Shown: piece after piece, positions 43,798-53,243 of the stretch | Layout: every line of letters begins with the position of its first letter | Numbering within the stretch: position 1 is the stretch's first letter | NCBI GenBank assembly: GCA_903859705.1 | Contig: CAIONQ010000081.1 | Span: 62,001-126,000, forward strand | Direction of reading: 5' to 3' | From: an uncultured Chthonomonas sp. | GTDB lineage: Bacteria; Armatimonadota; Chthonomonadetes; Chthonomonadales; Chthonomonadaceae | Length of the DNA: 64,000 nucleotides | Notes under the pieces: model-generated | Databases searched by the model: none | Seen by the model: the letters and a program-made list of their open reading frames with translations, nothing else | What the model was told of the DNA's origin: nothing | Translations under genes and position numbers: made by a program

Positions 43798-46147
43798 AAG
43801 TCTCTGCTTCTTTCACGCTGATTGCGGCGTTGTTTAGCTTTGATAACATCACCGGGGACTTCTCTTTTGGGAACATCGGCCTCAATGCATTTAAGCCTGT
43901 TATTACTGTGGTACCGTTATTGATCAGCGTTGATATCAGTGGGCTGGAAAGGCCCACCGCTGCGGCTGCGATGCCCACAACGGTGGGCGCGATTATGATA
44001 TCGACATTTTGCTTCAGTATTGCAATGGCTTTACGCGAAAGGTCGATAGCAAGGGGAAGGCCAAGTAGATCACCATCCAGCAATATCACATCTGCTGTTT
44101 CTTTCGCAACATCGGCTGCATCCCGTAAAGATATCGCAACATCGGCCCTCGTAAATGCCGGTGAGTCGTTTATACCATCACCAATTACGGCAACCTTAAA
44201 ACCTTCACTCTTTAGCTGATCAACAACATCTGCCTTTTGTTCGGGAAATGCATCCGCAATAATATCTGTAATCCCAAGTTGTTGGGCAATTGTTTCGGCC
44301 GCGCGGCGGTTATCGCCCGTTAGCATCACAATTCGCTTCACGCCCCTTTCCCTCAGGGCACATATTACTGCAGCACTTTCCTCTCGAGGCGGATCGGTGT
44401 ATGCAATGAGGCCTATTAACTGCCCATCCATCGCGCAGAACACCATGGAACTTGAGAGCGCGATACACCTCGCAACAATCGGAAGTGCTCCCTCCAACTC
44501 TATACCAAGCTCCTGCATGAACTTCTGGCTGCCAACGTTTAGTTTGTAACCTTGAACGGATGCTGAAACGCCTTTTCCCATAACGTATTCCATAGAATCA
44601 AGCCTGGGAATACTAAGGCCACGTGCAACTGCTGCCTCAACAACAGCCTTTGCTGCCGGATGTTTTAGGTTTGCCTCTGCAGATGCTGCCCATTGCAGCA
44701 CTTCGTCGCCAGTGTAGTCTCTTGTTGTTACCAGCACCTCTGTAACCACAGGCGATCCCATGGTTAACGTGCCTGTTTTATCAAATACAATTGCGTCTAC
44801 CTCGGCAAGGTTTTCCATGGCTTTACCGCCCTTTATAAAGATGCCCTGCTTGGCTGCACCCGTCATGGCGCTCAAAATTGTTGTTGGAGCAGATACCCGG
44901 ATGCCCGTAACAAAATCCAGTATCAAAATGGAAGCCATGCGCGATAGGTCGGCACTAAACAGTAAAACACCACCAGCCAGGGCAAAAATGGCAGGCACAA
45001 GCCTATCGCCCACTTTTGCTGCGTAGTTAGAAACCCGTGTATCGGATAGTGGAGCATTCTCTATCATTTCAACAACGCGTCCGGCACGCGTTTTTGAACC
45101 AATATGCTCAACCATTATCCTAATCTGGCCATCCACCACGGTGGTAAGAGCAAATACCGCATCACATTCCATCTTTACCACCGGCACAGATTCTCCCGTC
45201 AAGAGTTTCTGATCCACCAGTGCGCGCCCACCCACAACAATTCCATCAACGGGCACATGGTCACCAGGATAGGCAACAACAATATCTCCCGGCTGCAGGC
45301 TATCCAGAGGCACAGAAAGCATTGTGCCGTTGCACTCTACCCACGCAAATTGCCCGGCAGGAGACATCAGCTCAGAAATTGCCTTGCGCGATGTGCGCAT
45401 TGTCTTCATCCTGATGAGCTCGCCAAGGCCAATTAAGCCCGTCATGATTCCACCAGTGGTAAACTGCCCCAATGCTCCCAGCGTTATCAAGGCACCAATA
45501 TCAAGTTGTGCCACATTAAACCTTCGCTGCTTAATTCCCTCAAGAGCCCCAAGCGCAGTTGGCAAACTTGCCAGGGCGAGGGCACCAACTACCAGCACAA
45601 TAGGCAATCCACCAATCGCAGAAATAGCAATTGATATTGCGGGGAATAGCAGCGGATGAATACCCGGGCCGGACTCTTGAATGAGATCACTGCCCGTGGC
45701 TGGCACCGATGCCGAACTGAAACGCGGGTTATTACGATCTGGCGACGCGAGAGCGTGCAGAGCAGCCTTAAGAACATTACGAACGGTTGGAATAATGCCC
45801 GCTGGCCGGTGGGTTTCTGCATTGTAATGAACAACCACAAACCCACTCTCGGCCGATACCTCTACCTGCGTAACTCCCAGAACGCACTTTAGATGCTGTT
45901 CAAACTCACGAGCGAGCACTTCATTTCGGCGCAGGCGCGGCAGTTGCAAGCGCAATCGCCCGGGGAAGTGGTGCTTCACTAGCACCACACATGCAGGCTT
46001 TGATGCGCCAATTGAGCCCTCCGCATGCTGGCGCTGTTTTGTGGTTGCTATAAACTGCGTATTGTTAGAGCTTAAACGAGCTGTCACTATTACACTCTTT
46101 CCGAGATGTTTGGAACACGCGCCTGCAATTCGCCCCGCATCCAACAT
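43682..46147 (-). CDS. P1B-type metal ATPase lacking the CPC motif
   Basis: An 821-residue membrane pump. An N-terminal heavy-metal-associated-like domain (about 50-110: VKHHFPGRLRLQLPRLRR) precedes eight spans. TGES lies at 317-320, the phosphorylated Asp456 in DKTGTLT, HP at 496-497 (typical of P1B) and GDGINDSPA after it. In the sixth span the usual CPC/SPC position reads F-V-T (residues 412-414, before GIRVSAP), so metal coordination must differ. This resembles CtpC-like pumps linked to Mn. The ATG at 46147 lacks a ribosome site; a GTG at 46087 with GGAAAG is an alternative. The last about 55 residues are unusual. Confidence 0.85.
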   Translation of the reverse strand: MLDAGRIAGACSKHLGKSVIVTARLSSNNTQFIATTKQRQHAEGSIGASKPACVVLVKHHFPGRLRLQLPRLRRNEVLAREFEQHLKCVLGVTQVEVSAESGFVVVHYNAETHRPAGIIPTVRNVLKAALHALASPDRNNPRFSSASVPATGSDLIQESGPGIHPLLFPAISIAISAIGGLPIVLVVGALALASLPTALGALEGIKQRRFNVAQLDIGALITLGALGQFTTGGIMTGLIGLGELIRMKTMRTSRKAISELMSPAGQFAWVECNGTMLSVPLDSLQPGDIVVAYPGDHVPVDGIVVGGRALVDQKLLTGESVPVVKMECDAVFALTTVVDGQIRIMVEHIGSKTRAGRVVEMIENAPLSDTRVSNYAAKVGDRLVPAIFALAGGVLLFSADLSRMASILILDFVTGIRVSAPTTILSAMTGAAKQGIFIKGGKAMENLAEVDAIVFDKTGTLTMGSPVVTEVLVTTRDYTGDEVLQWAASAEANLKHPAAKAVVEAAVARGLSIPRLDSMEYVMGKGVSASVQGYKLNVGSQKFMQELGIELEGALPIVARCIALSSSMVFCAMDGQLIGLIAYTDPPREESAAVICALRERGVKRIVMLTGDNRRAAETIAQQLGITDIIADAFPEQKADVVDQLKSEGFKVAVIGDGINDSPAFTRADVAISLRDAADVAKETADVILLDGDLLGLPLAIDLSRKAIAILKQNVDIIIAPTVVGIAAAAVGLSSPLISTLINNGTTVITGLNALRPMFPKEKSPVMLSKLNNAAISVKEAETYDEQHNSTDAELQADCSATGSNRQATAGICKVIVGAGV

Positions 46148-46211
46148 TGCTATTCACGGCTGCCCGGGCCAATAGACAGAGTGATAGTTTCTTTTAGTCC
46201 ACCTACCTGAT

Positions 46212-47033
46212 CTAATGGTTAGGCGGAATAAAATCCGGGTCGCTGTCAAGTGCTGTCGCTACCGGCGGCATCGAGGAAGCAGCGCCATCAGCTGCCCCGT
46301 TTACCGGCACTCTAACAGGTGCCTTTTTTGCAGGCTTTGCGGGTGAGTTGCCGTTCTCTGAAGCAGCCATCTTCACACTCCGTACCCGCTTTGGCTTCAC
46401 AACTACCGGTATTTCTATAGCAATCGGCACGGCTTCTACAAATACGGGCACAAGCACTTCCGGTTCAATAATTACTGTAAAATCCAGCAAGTCTAACTCG
46501 TCTGCCAGCGTATTTTCTTTCTTGCTTGCGCTCTGTTCACGTTCGTAGCGGGCCTCTTCCATAGCATCCCGCATATCTTCACGAACATGAGTTGCTGCAT
46601 TGCGGGTGATATCCGCAATCTTCATAAAGCCTTTTGCTACGCCCTTCATTAGCTGCACAGATGCCCGTTGCCCAGCTTGCGTGCATTCTGCGTCTAAGTC
46701 CGCACACGTTGCTTCCATATCAAGATTGTTCGGATCTCCACCCGTAATGATGTTTTCAACTACCGTTAATGTAGGCGTGGACACCACATAATCCGCGTTC
46801 ATCTCATTTTGATCCAGCATCACATCGCATTGTGAGTCCATCGCCTCAAGCTCGATTGCCGCGGCTTCGCGAGCCTGATCGGCCCTGGCTTCAAGGATTG
46901 CATCATTGAGATCCTGGCGCAGATGGCTGGATGTTTCTGCCATTGCCAGATATCCCTTTGCCATTGCTTTCGTAACAGACTTGCGCCTTGCAGCGCCCGC
47001 ACCAATAAGCACGCCCAGTACCAGTAATTCCAT
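46212..47033 (-). CDS. DUF5132-like protein with two repeated helical motifs
   Basis: A 273-residue protein. Two similar segments, at about 22-52 (TKAMAKGYLAMAETSSHL, then a DLNDAILEAR end) and 127-166 (KGVAKGFMKIADITRNA, then a DMRDAMEEAR end), match the pattern of DUF5132-like partners of P-type ATPases, as I recall them. An acidic middle (CADLDAEC) and a basic Pro/Ala tail follow. It lies 64 nt upstream of the ATPase gene on the same strand and probably forms an operon with it. No ribosome site is clear. Confidence 0.6.
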   Translation of the reverse strand: MELLVLGVLIGAGAARRKSVTKAMAKGYLAMAETSSHLRQDLNDAILEARADQAREAAAIELEAMDSQCDVMLDQNEMNADYVVSTPTLTVVENIITGGDPNNLDMEATCADLDAECTQAGQRASVQLMKGVAKGFMKIADITRNAATHVREDMRDAMEEARYEREQSASKKENTLADELDLLDFTVIIEPEVLVPVFVEAVPIAIEIPVVVKPKRVRSVKMAASENGNSPAKPAKKAPVRVPVNGAADGAASSMPPVATALDSDPDFIPPNH

Positions 47034-47165
47034 AGTATTATTTCAGCAGAGGCAATCGGTAACTCAGGCAGAGAGCACATCCAATTTGGATTGCACCAGT
47101 GCCTTAGCTGTAAGAGCGCCTCCGCCATTCTCCTTATTCCAGGTTTCGAATAGAACAGATGTAAA

Positions 47166-48110
47166 TCAGAACGCGTGACAGCAGTTCCGCTCGAAGTGTG
47201 ACCATGCATCCACCGGCACAAAACCACATCGAGCATTCAGCGCCTCAACAGGTGCATTTTGGGCTGAGCAAAATGACTTGATGCACCGGTAACCATTCTC
47301 GTGGCCATAGCGAATTGAGCACTGTTTAAGTTGCGTTGCCACCCCTCGCCGTCGGTACTCTCGTTTCACACCGGTCAAACCCATGTAAAGGCTCGCATTG
47401 CCGTCGCCAATCATGCAGGTGTACCCAATGTAGTCACCGCGCCCATCAATTGCTACAAAGGCGGCATCCGCATCATAGGAGCTATCGCCAAGGTAACCTT
47501 CGGTAAACTCTTCATAATCAACAAGCGTGGAAGACATCGGGATGTCTTGCCGAATATATTTCACAAGGCTATAGAGCTTCCGATTTCTCTCCGGATCACC
47601 CTTAAGTCCAGCTACGGTATCAATTGCAATTTCTGCCACCGCTGTTGTGTCCGTCTTAACACTTTGCGGTGGATGTATTGCATCCAGATCTAAGCACCAT
47701 TCAACTATCTGCATTAGCGGCCGGTACTTCCGGTGCTCCAAAAATGCCATGCTCGCCACATCAGCAGTGCGCGCGGTGCACCTTATGGCAATTGGGTTTA
47801 ATGGCCCCAGTTGAGAAACTGCATGTGCATATAGCCGAGATCCTATGCCGCGCCCACCACAGCCCGGTTGCACAGCAACATTTACACTGAAGTTACCCAG
47901 TTGATACAGTGCAGGCGTCTGGCGGTACTCGCAATAACCTACAACTTCATCGGCTATAACTCCAACCCAGCGTTGCTGCCTGCAGTAATCTGGCAATGCA
48001 TCATCTTGAGCAGCAAGGCCACATGCTGCAAAGGTATGACCGGGATACACCATTGTGAGAATGCGTTCCAGATCGGAATAGTGATCAGGTGCAAACGCCA
48101 GGATTTTCAA
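47166..48110 (-). CDS. Double GNAT-domain acetyltransferase
   Basis: A 314-residue protein starting at TTG 48110, 10 nt after AGGAGAG. Two GNAT folds are present: the first with NVAVQPGCGGRGIGSRLY (acetyl-CoA loop) at about 75-95, the second with LTGVKREYRRRGVATQLKQ near 245-263. Such tandem GNAT proteins acetylate small amines or protein N-termini; substrate not known. It stands alone. Confidence 0.88.
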   Translation of the reverse strand: MKILAFAPDHYSDLERILTMVYPGHTFAACGLAAQDDALPDYCRQQRWVGVIADEVVGYCEYRQTPALYQLGNFSVNVAVQPGCGGRGIGSRLYAHAVSQLGPLNPIAIRCTARTADVASMAFLEHRKYRPLMQIVEWCLDLDAIHPPQSVKTDTTAVAEIAIDTVAGLKGDPERNRKLYSLVKYIRQDIPMSSTLVDYEEFTEGYLGDSSYDADAAFVAIDGRGDYIGYTCMIGDGNASLYMGLTGVKREYRRRGVATQLKQCSIRYGHENGYRCIKSFCSAQNAPVEALNARCGFVPVDAWSHFERNCCHAF

Positions 48111-48164
48111 TTACAAAACTCTCCTGATGGGTGTGTATGCTACATGCTGCAAGATCAGACTTCC

Positions 48165-48323
48165 TTACAGCGTTGCCCGACCACGAGTTACGAAATTGTA
48201 GACGACCAACACAGCAGCAACTACAAGCAAAATGTGAACCAGGCCACCGCCAATATTCAAAACCAATCCAACTACCCACAATGCGAACAGAATAACGATT
48301 GCGGTCCAGATAAGATTTACCAT
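48165..48323 (-). CDS. Small two-span membrane protein, lmo0937 family
   Basis: A 52-residue protein; GAGGGA lies 8 nt before the ATG at 48323. MVNLIWTAIVILFALWVVGL and GGGLVHILLVVAAVLVVYNF form two helices with the family's Gly-rich turn and VHILLV motif. It is a paralogue of the protein at 22641-22799, about half identical by eye. Confidence 0.8.
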   Translation of the reverse strand: MVNLIWTAIVILFALWVVGLVLNIGGGLVHILLVVAAVLVVYNFVTRGRATL

Positions 48324-48584
48324 TTCATGTTCCCTCTTTTGTTTCTAATAACACCTGTACACCCACTTCCACACTACTCAGCAGCGGCAGCAATTGGTGG
48401 TTTGCAGCAGTGGGATCGGTGCTTGTAGTGTGCCGGTTCCATTTTCTTGTGCCCACGCTTCGATTGAGTACACCTCCGAATTGATGGAACAGTAGAGTTA
48501 AAACCGAGCGTCCTATACCGGAACACGCGTAAAATTCTGTAAATCGAAACTGCAGGGCTGGATACGCTATTCCAGAGAGCACTT

Positions 48585-49493
48585 ATGGATCGACTAAAAA
48601 ATGCCATCTTGATTGTAAATGCTGGTTCCAACCATGGGGCCCAGCAGTATGTTGCAGCAAAGAGCATGCTTGTGGCGTTGGGCCTGAGAGAGGCCTATGC
48701 ATGGCAGATGGACCGCACAGCGGACATCCAGGCGAAGGTGAGCGAGGCAATATCTGAGGGTGTAAAGCTTATTATTGTTGGTGGCGGGGATGGCACGCTT
48801 AATTCGGTTGTTAACCTGTTTGTTGGTACGCAGGCCGTTCTTGGGGTGCTGCCGCTTGGAACAGGAAACCAGTTTGTAAGGGATCTGGGTATAGAGCCTG
48901 CGCTGGAACCTGCGTGCAAAGTACTGATGGAAGGTAAGGTTTCCCACGTAGACCTTGGCACAGCCGGGAATGGTTTTTTCCTTAATATTGCCACAGTTGG
49001 GCTTACCACCCTTATTACAGAGGGGCTGGATGAAAGTGAAAAACGCAGACTGGGCCGTTTTGCCTACACCTATGCAATTGCTCGAGCAATGCTGCTTGTA
49101 CAACCATTCCGAGTAACGTTAACTATGCCAGAGGGCAGATGCAGTTTTAGGGCATTACAGGTGGTTGTTGGTAATGGACGGTTTCATGCTGGCCCATTTC
49201 CGGTAGGCACCGAAGCAACCATTGTTGATGGCAAACTTACGGCTTATGTGGTGGCTTCAAGAAGTAGGTGGGGGTTGGTATGGTGTGCCCTTCGTCTGCC
49301 AGGTGGGCATCAGGATACTCTGAACGAAGTTCACACTTTTACTACTACCGACATTTTGCTCGAGACAAAGAAGCCCATACGTATAACCGTAGATGGGGAT
49401 ATCAAATACAAAACACCCATGCACTTCGGCATAGCACGTCGCGCGCTAAGGGTTATGACACCGCAGGCATTTGCCCAGGAGACTGAAGGTTAG
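48585..49493 (+). CDS. Diacylglycerol kinase-family lipid kinase
   Basis: A 302-residue protein of the DagK/YegS/BmrU class; GAGAG precedes ATG 48585. The nucleotide-binding GGGDGT motif is near residues 66-71, followed by LGVLPLGTGNQFVRDL. The C-terminal all-beta domain ends with TVDGDIKYKTPMHFGI, again as in the family. It phosphorylates a lipid (diacylglycerol, sphingosine-like or other), probably at the inner membrane. No obvious partner gene. Confidence 0.9.
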   Translation: MDRLKNAILIVNAGSNHGAQQYVAAKSMLVALGLREAYAWQMDRTADIQAKVSEAISEGVKLIIVGGGDGTLNSVVNLFVGTQAVLGVLPLGTGNQFVRDLGIEPALEPACKVLMEGKVSHVDLGTAGNGFFLNIATVGLTTLITEGLDESEKRRLGRFAYTYAIARAMLLVQPFRVTLTMPEGRCSFRALQVVVGNGRFHAGPFPVGTEATIVDGKLTAYVVASRSRWGLVWCALRLPGGHQDTLNEVHTFTTTDILLETKKPIRITVDGDIKYKTPMHFGIARRALRVMTPQAFAQETEG

Positions 49494-49522
49494 CGTGCAA
49501 TGAACGTAACCTAATCGATTCC

Positions 49523-50290
49523 TCACTTATTTCGAACCATAGAAACACGGTACCACAGGCTTCTCTTTAACGTGTAGTCGGTACCGGGTTTTAACCCCAG
49601 CGATTGAGGCATTGAATGATACTCCGCCACAGAATAGGCGCGTAGCACTGAGGCTGGTCCATCATGCCGGGTCATTCTGTTCATTCTGGCAATAAATGAA
49701 ACGATCCGAAAAAGGTACCAGGCCGACCATGCACGCCGCAAATCGTTAACCAGCCATCCTCGCCGTGAAACACGCTCCATCTCACGCAGCACCGCAGTGC
49801 TTCCATCCTGGCCAAAGTGATGAAATGCCAGTGAGCACACCACATAATCTACGCTCGCATCCGCAAACGGAAGCTCAAAAGCATCGCCGCGCACAAGCCG
49901 AATTGCTTGTTGCCTTCCAACTTGTTCAGGTTCTGATGCAAACCGCAGTATTGGCCCACTAAAGTCCAAACCTATGATGTTTACCGGCACCTTTTCTCGT
50001 GCAGCGGCCGCAAGCACCGCTAAAGGCAAATCACCAGACCCCGTAGCAACATCCAAAAACGATACTGGCTCTGCTGTTTCTTTGCGCTTTACAGCTGCAG
50101 CACGCAGCCACGATACGGCCTGATGCTTGATCACCGATGTTCCGCCCAGATACCTGTTTGCCCGCTGAACATCGATCATGCTTTGCCGCAGGTCCTCATA
50201 GGGCTGTTTCGGATCATCGATAAGTTCAGGCATATCTATCCTGGCAGGGGTATCCCATGCGGATAGCGTGCGGGGTTTGCGTGATTTCAT
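49523..50290 (-). CDS. Class I SAM-dependent methyltransferase
   Basis: A 255-residue cytoplasmic enzyme; start chosen at 50290 (MKSRKPRT). Motif I FLDVATGSGDLPLAVL is near 75-90, then IIGLDFS, LVRGDAFELPF and VVCSLAFHHF as in UbiE-like enzymes. The N-terminus (LRQSMIDVQRANRYLGGTSVIKHQ) resembles methyltransferases found with type II/III polyketide genes. It is divergent from the ketosynthase gene, 137 nt between start codons, and could methylate a product of that cluster. Confidence 0.85.
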   Translation of the reverse strand: MKSRKPRTLSAWDTPARIDMPELIDDPKQPYEDLRQSMIDVQRANRYLGGTSVIKHQAVSWLRAAAVKRKETAEPVSFLDVATGSGDLPLAVLAAAAREKVPVNIIGLDFSGPILRFASEPEQVGRQQAIRLVRGDAFELPFADASVDYVVCSLAFHHFGQDGSTAVLREMERVSRRGWLVNDLRRAWSAWYLFRIVSFIARMNRMTRHDGPASVLRAYSVAEYHSMPQSLGLKPGTDYTLKRSLWYRVSMVRNK

Positions 50291-50427
50291 TGGCCACGTT
50301 AGCTTTCTGCGTTTTCTCGCCACGCACAATATTCGAACATAGTTTGCCGTTTTTCCGTCGTCTCCATATCTTTCGTGAGTTATTCCACCTTGCCGCATGG
50401 CAATGGCGGTTTGGGGGACGCATTACG

Positions 50428-51774
50428 GTGTTTAAACAGGCTACCTGTGAAGGCAATACTCTGCAGTATGACAGAATTCATTTTGCACAACCCGGGGAAG
50501 AGACTTTACGTGCATCCTACCCCGGTCCAACCCCTGGCAAACGGCGCGTTGTTGTTACTGGCATTGGGGCAATCACGCCCATTGGTGTTGGTGTGGATGG
50601 TCTGCGTGCTGGTCTGCACTCCGGGCAGTCTGCAGTGCGCACAGTCACTGATTTCGATACCTCTCACTTTGTGACCCATGTTGCAGCAAGTGTTGATTCC
50701 TTTGACCTTACACCTTTCCTGTGTGGCAAGAAACTGAAACGTCTTGATAGATTTTCACAATTTGCCGCAGCTACCGCAAGGATGGCTATTGCAGATGCAT
50801 CCCTTGATCTGGAAAAAGCAGACCGAGACCGCATTGGAGTATGCCTGGGTACCGCCCTCGGCGGAATCGCTTTTGCCGAGAAGCAATACGCCGGTTTCAT
50901 GGAGCGAGGCACTCGCGGTGTAAACCCTATGCTTGCGCTAAGCGTGTTCAACGGTGCAGGTTCATGCAACATCGCCATCGAGCTGGGACTTACGGGCCCT
51001 TCCACCGCTAATGGAGACTCCTGCGCGGCATCGCCTATCGCAATTGGCCATGCGATGGATCTCATAAGGGACGGAACAGCGGATGTGATGCTTGCTGGCG
51101 GAGCCGAGGCACCTCTCTCCCCACTCTGTTACGGAGCATTCGCAATTATCCACGCCATGAGCACCCGTAACGATGATCCCGCAACGGCATCGCGCCCATT
51201 TGATAAAGATCGAGATGGGTTTGTAATGGCAGAGGGCTCGGCAATTCTTGTGTTGGAAGAGTTTAACCACGCAATGCTACGTGGTGCGCGCATCTATGGC
51301 GAGCTCTTATCACATGCATGTACAAACGATGCGCACCATATGACGCACCCAAGGCCAGATGGAGAGCAAGCAGCACGCTGCATGCGAGAGTGCCTGCGTT
51401 TGGGTGGTGTGGCTCCGCAGGATGTGGGATATATCAACGCACACGGATCCAGCACGCAATTGAATGATGCTACCGAAACTCAGGCCATAAAACAGGTGTT
51501 TTTGGAAGGCGCCTACCAGGTGCCTATTAGCGGAACAAAGGGTTACCACGGGCATGCACTTGGGGCCACAGGAGCATGGGAAGCCGCCATATCTCTCCTG
51601 GCTATTCATGATGGTTGGTTACCACCAACGCTTAATTTAACTACACCAGATTCTGCTTGCGATCTCGATTACATCGCAGAGCCATCCGGCCGTACCGCAC
51701 AGGTTGATACCGTTCTCTCAAACTCATTTGGGTTTGGCGGCATAAATGCATGCCTGCTATTTGGCCGGGTTTGA
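50428..51774 (+). CDS. FabF-like beta-ketoacyl-ACP synthase
   Basis: A 448-residue condensing enzyme. GTG 50428 follows GGGGGA by 9 nt; an open frame to 50257 has no ribosome site. The active-site Cys199 (NGDSCAAS), His339 (INAHGSS) and His376 (KGYHGHALG) keep the FabF spacings (140 and 37 residues). It condenses malonyl-ACP with an acyl-ACP, either in fatty acid synthesis or in a small polyketide pathway. No acyl carrier protein, malonyltransferase or chain-length factor is nearby; its neighbours (methyltransferase, P450, SRPBCC) point to specialised metabolism. Confidence 0.9.
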   Translation: MFKQATCEGNTLQYDRIHFAQPGEETLRASYPGPTPGKRRVVVTGIGAITPIGVGVDGLRAGLHSGQSAVRTVTDFDTSHFVTHVAASVDSFDLTPFLCGKKLKRLDRFSQFAAATARMAIADASLDLEKADRDRIGVCLGTALGGIAFAEKQYAGFMERGTRGVNPMLALSVFNGAGSCNIAIELGLTGPSTANGDSCAASPIAIGHAMDLIRDGTADVMLAGGAEAPLSPLCYGAFAIIHAMSTRNDDPATASRPFDKDRDGFVMAEGSAILVLEEFNHAMLRGARIYGELLSHACTNDAHHMTHPRPDGEQAARCMRECLRLGGVAPQDVGYINAHGSSTQLNDATETQAIKQVFLEGAYQVPISGTKGYHGHALGATGAWEAAISLLAIHDGWLPPTLNLTTPDSACDLDYIAEPSGRTAQVDTVLSNSFGFGGINACLLFGRV

Positions 51775-51844
51775 GGTGCAAACGGAGCCTAATTTTGTCC
51801 GCAAAGTCCCATAAACAAGAGGCAACCATATTCCGGAGATAAAG

Positions 51845-53209
51845 TTGACACATCCTATGAGAATTGGTAGATCTGATTTCAACACAGATGTTCCTCATGC
51901 CATAACCGGCCATTTACCGGCCTTCAATGCAGATCCACTATGGTTCTTAACCGATTGCGGCCGATATAACCGTGGTGTGCTTTCGCTTCGTATTCTCCAC
52001 AAAAAGCTGTTTCTATTGCTCGAGCCTGCAGATATCGAGCAGGTGCTGATAACAGATCATCGTAACTTCATAAAGCCAGAATGGCTTCGAACCCCCTTTG
52101 TAAACCGATTGCTGGGCGATGGGCTTGTTAACAGCGAGGGACCTGTATGGCGCACCCGCCATGATGGTTGCCGCCATGCTTTTGAAAACAGCCGTATGGA
52201 GCGATATGCTGAGATGATTTCTGAACTATCACTTCAGCGGATCGATACATGGACTGCCGGTGAGGCGATTAATCTACAGCGAGAGATGACTCAACTCACA
52301 CTGGAAGTTGCAGGCAGATTGCTGTTTGGGGCAGATCCAACAGTGCCAGATTGGGTAACCGAGGTTGCCGATGCGCTGGATACCCTGATGGTTTGCTTCG
52401 GCTCCCGATATAGCCTGTTTGGTATGGGGCCTCTGCCTGCAAGCAGCCGGGAAATACGGGCGGCGCGGAGGCTGGATTCCGTTATAACAAATCTCATTTC
52501 GCAGCGTCTGGAGCAAAGCGGTTCTGATAGCCAGAGCTTCGCACGGCAGGATCTTGTTTCGATGATGCCAGGATACCAGTGTGAAGGCAGTGACCGAGCT
52601 CAGCTCCACGGCCAGGTTAAAACGTTTCTTGGTGCGGGCAGCGAGAGTTCGTCTGTAGCACTAACCTGGGCACTTGTGCTGCTTGCCGGGCATCCCGAAG
52701 AAGATGCGCGGCTCTATACGGAGGTTCGAAGCGTACTTGGCAACACTATGCGCTCGCCTACTTTATCAGATTTAACGAATATGCCCTACACGCGGGCCGT
52801 AATCTCAGAAGCCTTGCGGCTGTACCCGCCACTGTGGATGATCGGGCGGCAAGCCATTGAGGCAACAACCATTGGTGAATGCGCTATCCCTGCCGGGGGG
52901 ATTGTAATGACCAGCCCGTGGTTAATGCAAAGGTCGGCACGGATATTCTCTGATCCAAACACATTTCGGCCAGAGCGGTGGCTGGGCTCAGAAACCGAGT
53001 CCATTCCCAGGGGTGCGTACTTCCCATTCGGTGCCGGCCCACGCATCTGTATGGGTAGAAATTTCGCAATGATAGAATCGTGCCTGGTACTTGCAGCCAT
53101 AGTAAACAGGTATCAGGTTGAGATACCCCGCGATGAACCCATAATTCCCTGGCCCACCGTTACTCTGCGCACCCCTCACGGCTTAAGGGCTCAGCTAATT
53201 GCACGGTGA
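51845..53209 (+). CDS. Cytochrome P450
   Basis: A 454-residue protein starting at TTG 51845, 7 nt after GGAG. The I-helix reads FLGAGSESSS, with Ser for the usual Thr. The K-helix ExxR is in SEALRLYPP, and the heme-thiolate loop FPFGAGPRICMGRNFA puts Cys402 as the ligand. It is a soluble monooxygenase needing ferredoxin and a reductase that are not in the window. It lies 70 nt after the ketosynthase gene on the same strand, so co-transcription is likely and it may oxidise that pathway's product. Confidence 0.93.
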   Translation: MTHPMRIGRSDFNTDVPHAITGHLPAFNADPLWFLTDCGRYNRGVLSLRILHKKLFLLLEPADIEQVLITDHRNFIKPEWLRTPFVNRLLGDGLVNSEGPVWRTRHDGCRHAFENSRMERYAEMISELSLQRIDTWTAGEAINLQREMTQLTLEVAGRLLFGADPTVPDWVTEVADALDTLMVCFGSRYSLFGMGPLPASSREIRAARRLDSVITNLISQRLEQSGSDSQSFARQDLVSMMPGYQCEGSDRAQLHGQVKTFLGAGSESSSVALTWALVLLAGHPEEDARLYTEVRSVLGNTMRSPTLSDLTNMPYTRAVISEALRLYPPLWMIGRQAIEATTIGECAIPAGGIVMTSPWLMQRSARIFSDPNTFRPERWLGSETESIPRGAYFPFGAGPRICMGRNFAMIESCLVLAAIVNRYQVEIPRDEPIIPWPTVTLRTPHGLRAQLIAR

Positions 53210-53243
53210 TATTTATGGTTTGTAGGTTAGTGCACACTTTACG

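Noticed and set aside
50257-50427. Longer N-terminus for the ketosynthase
   Set aside because: No ribosome site; it would cover the start region of the divergent methyltransferase gene; the GTG at 50428 has GGGGGA.
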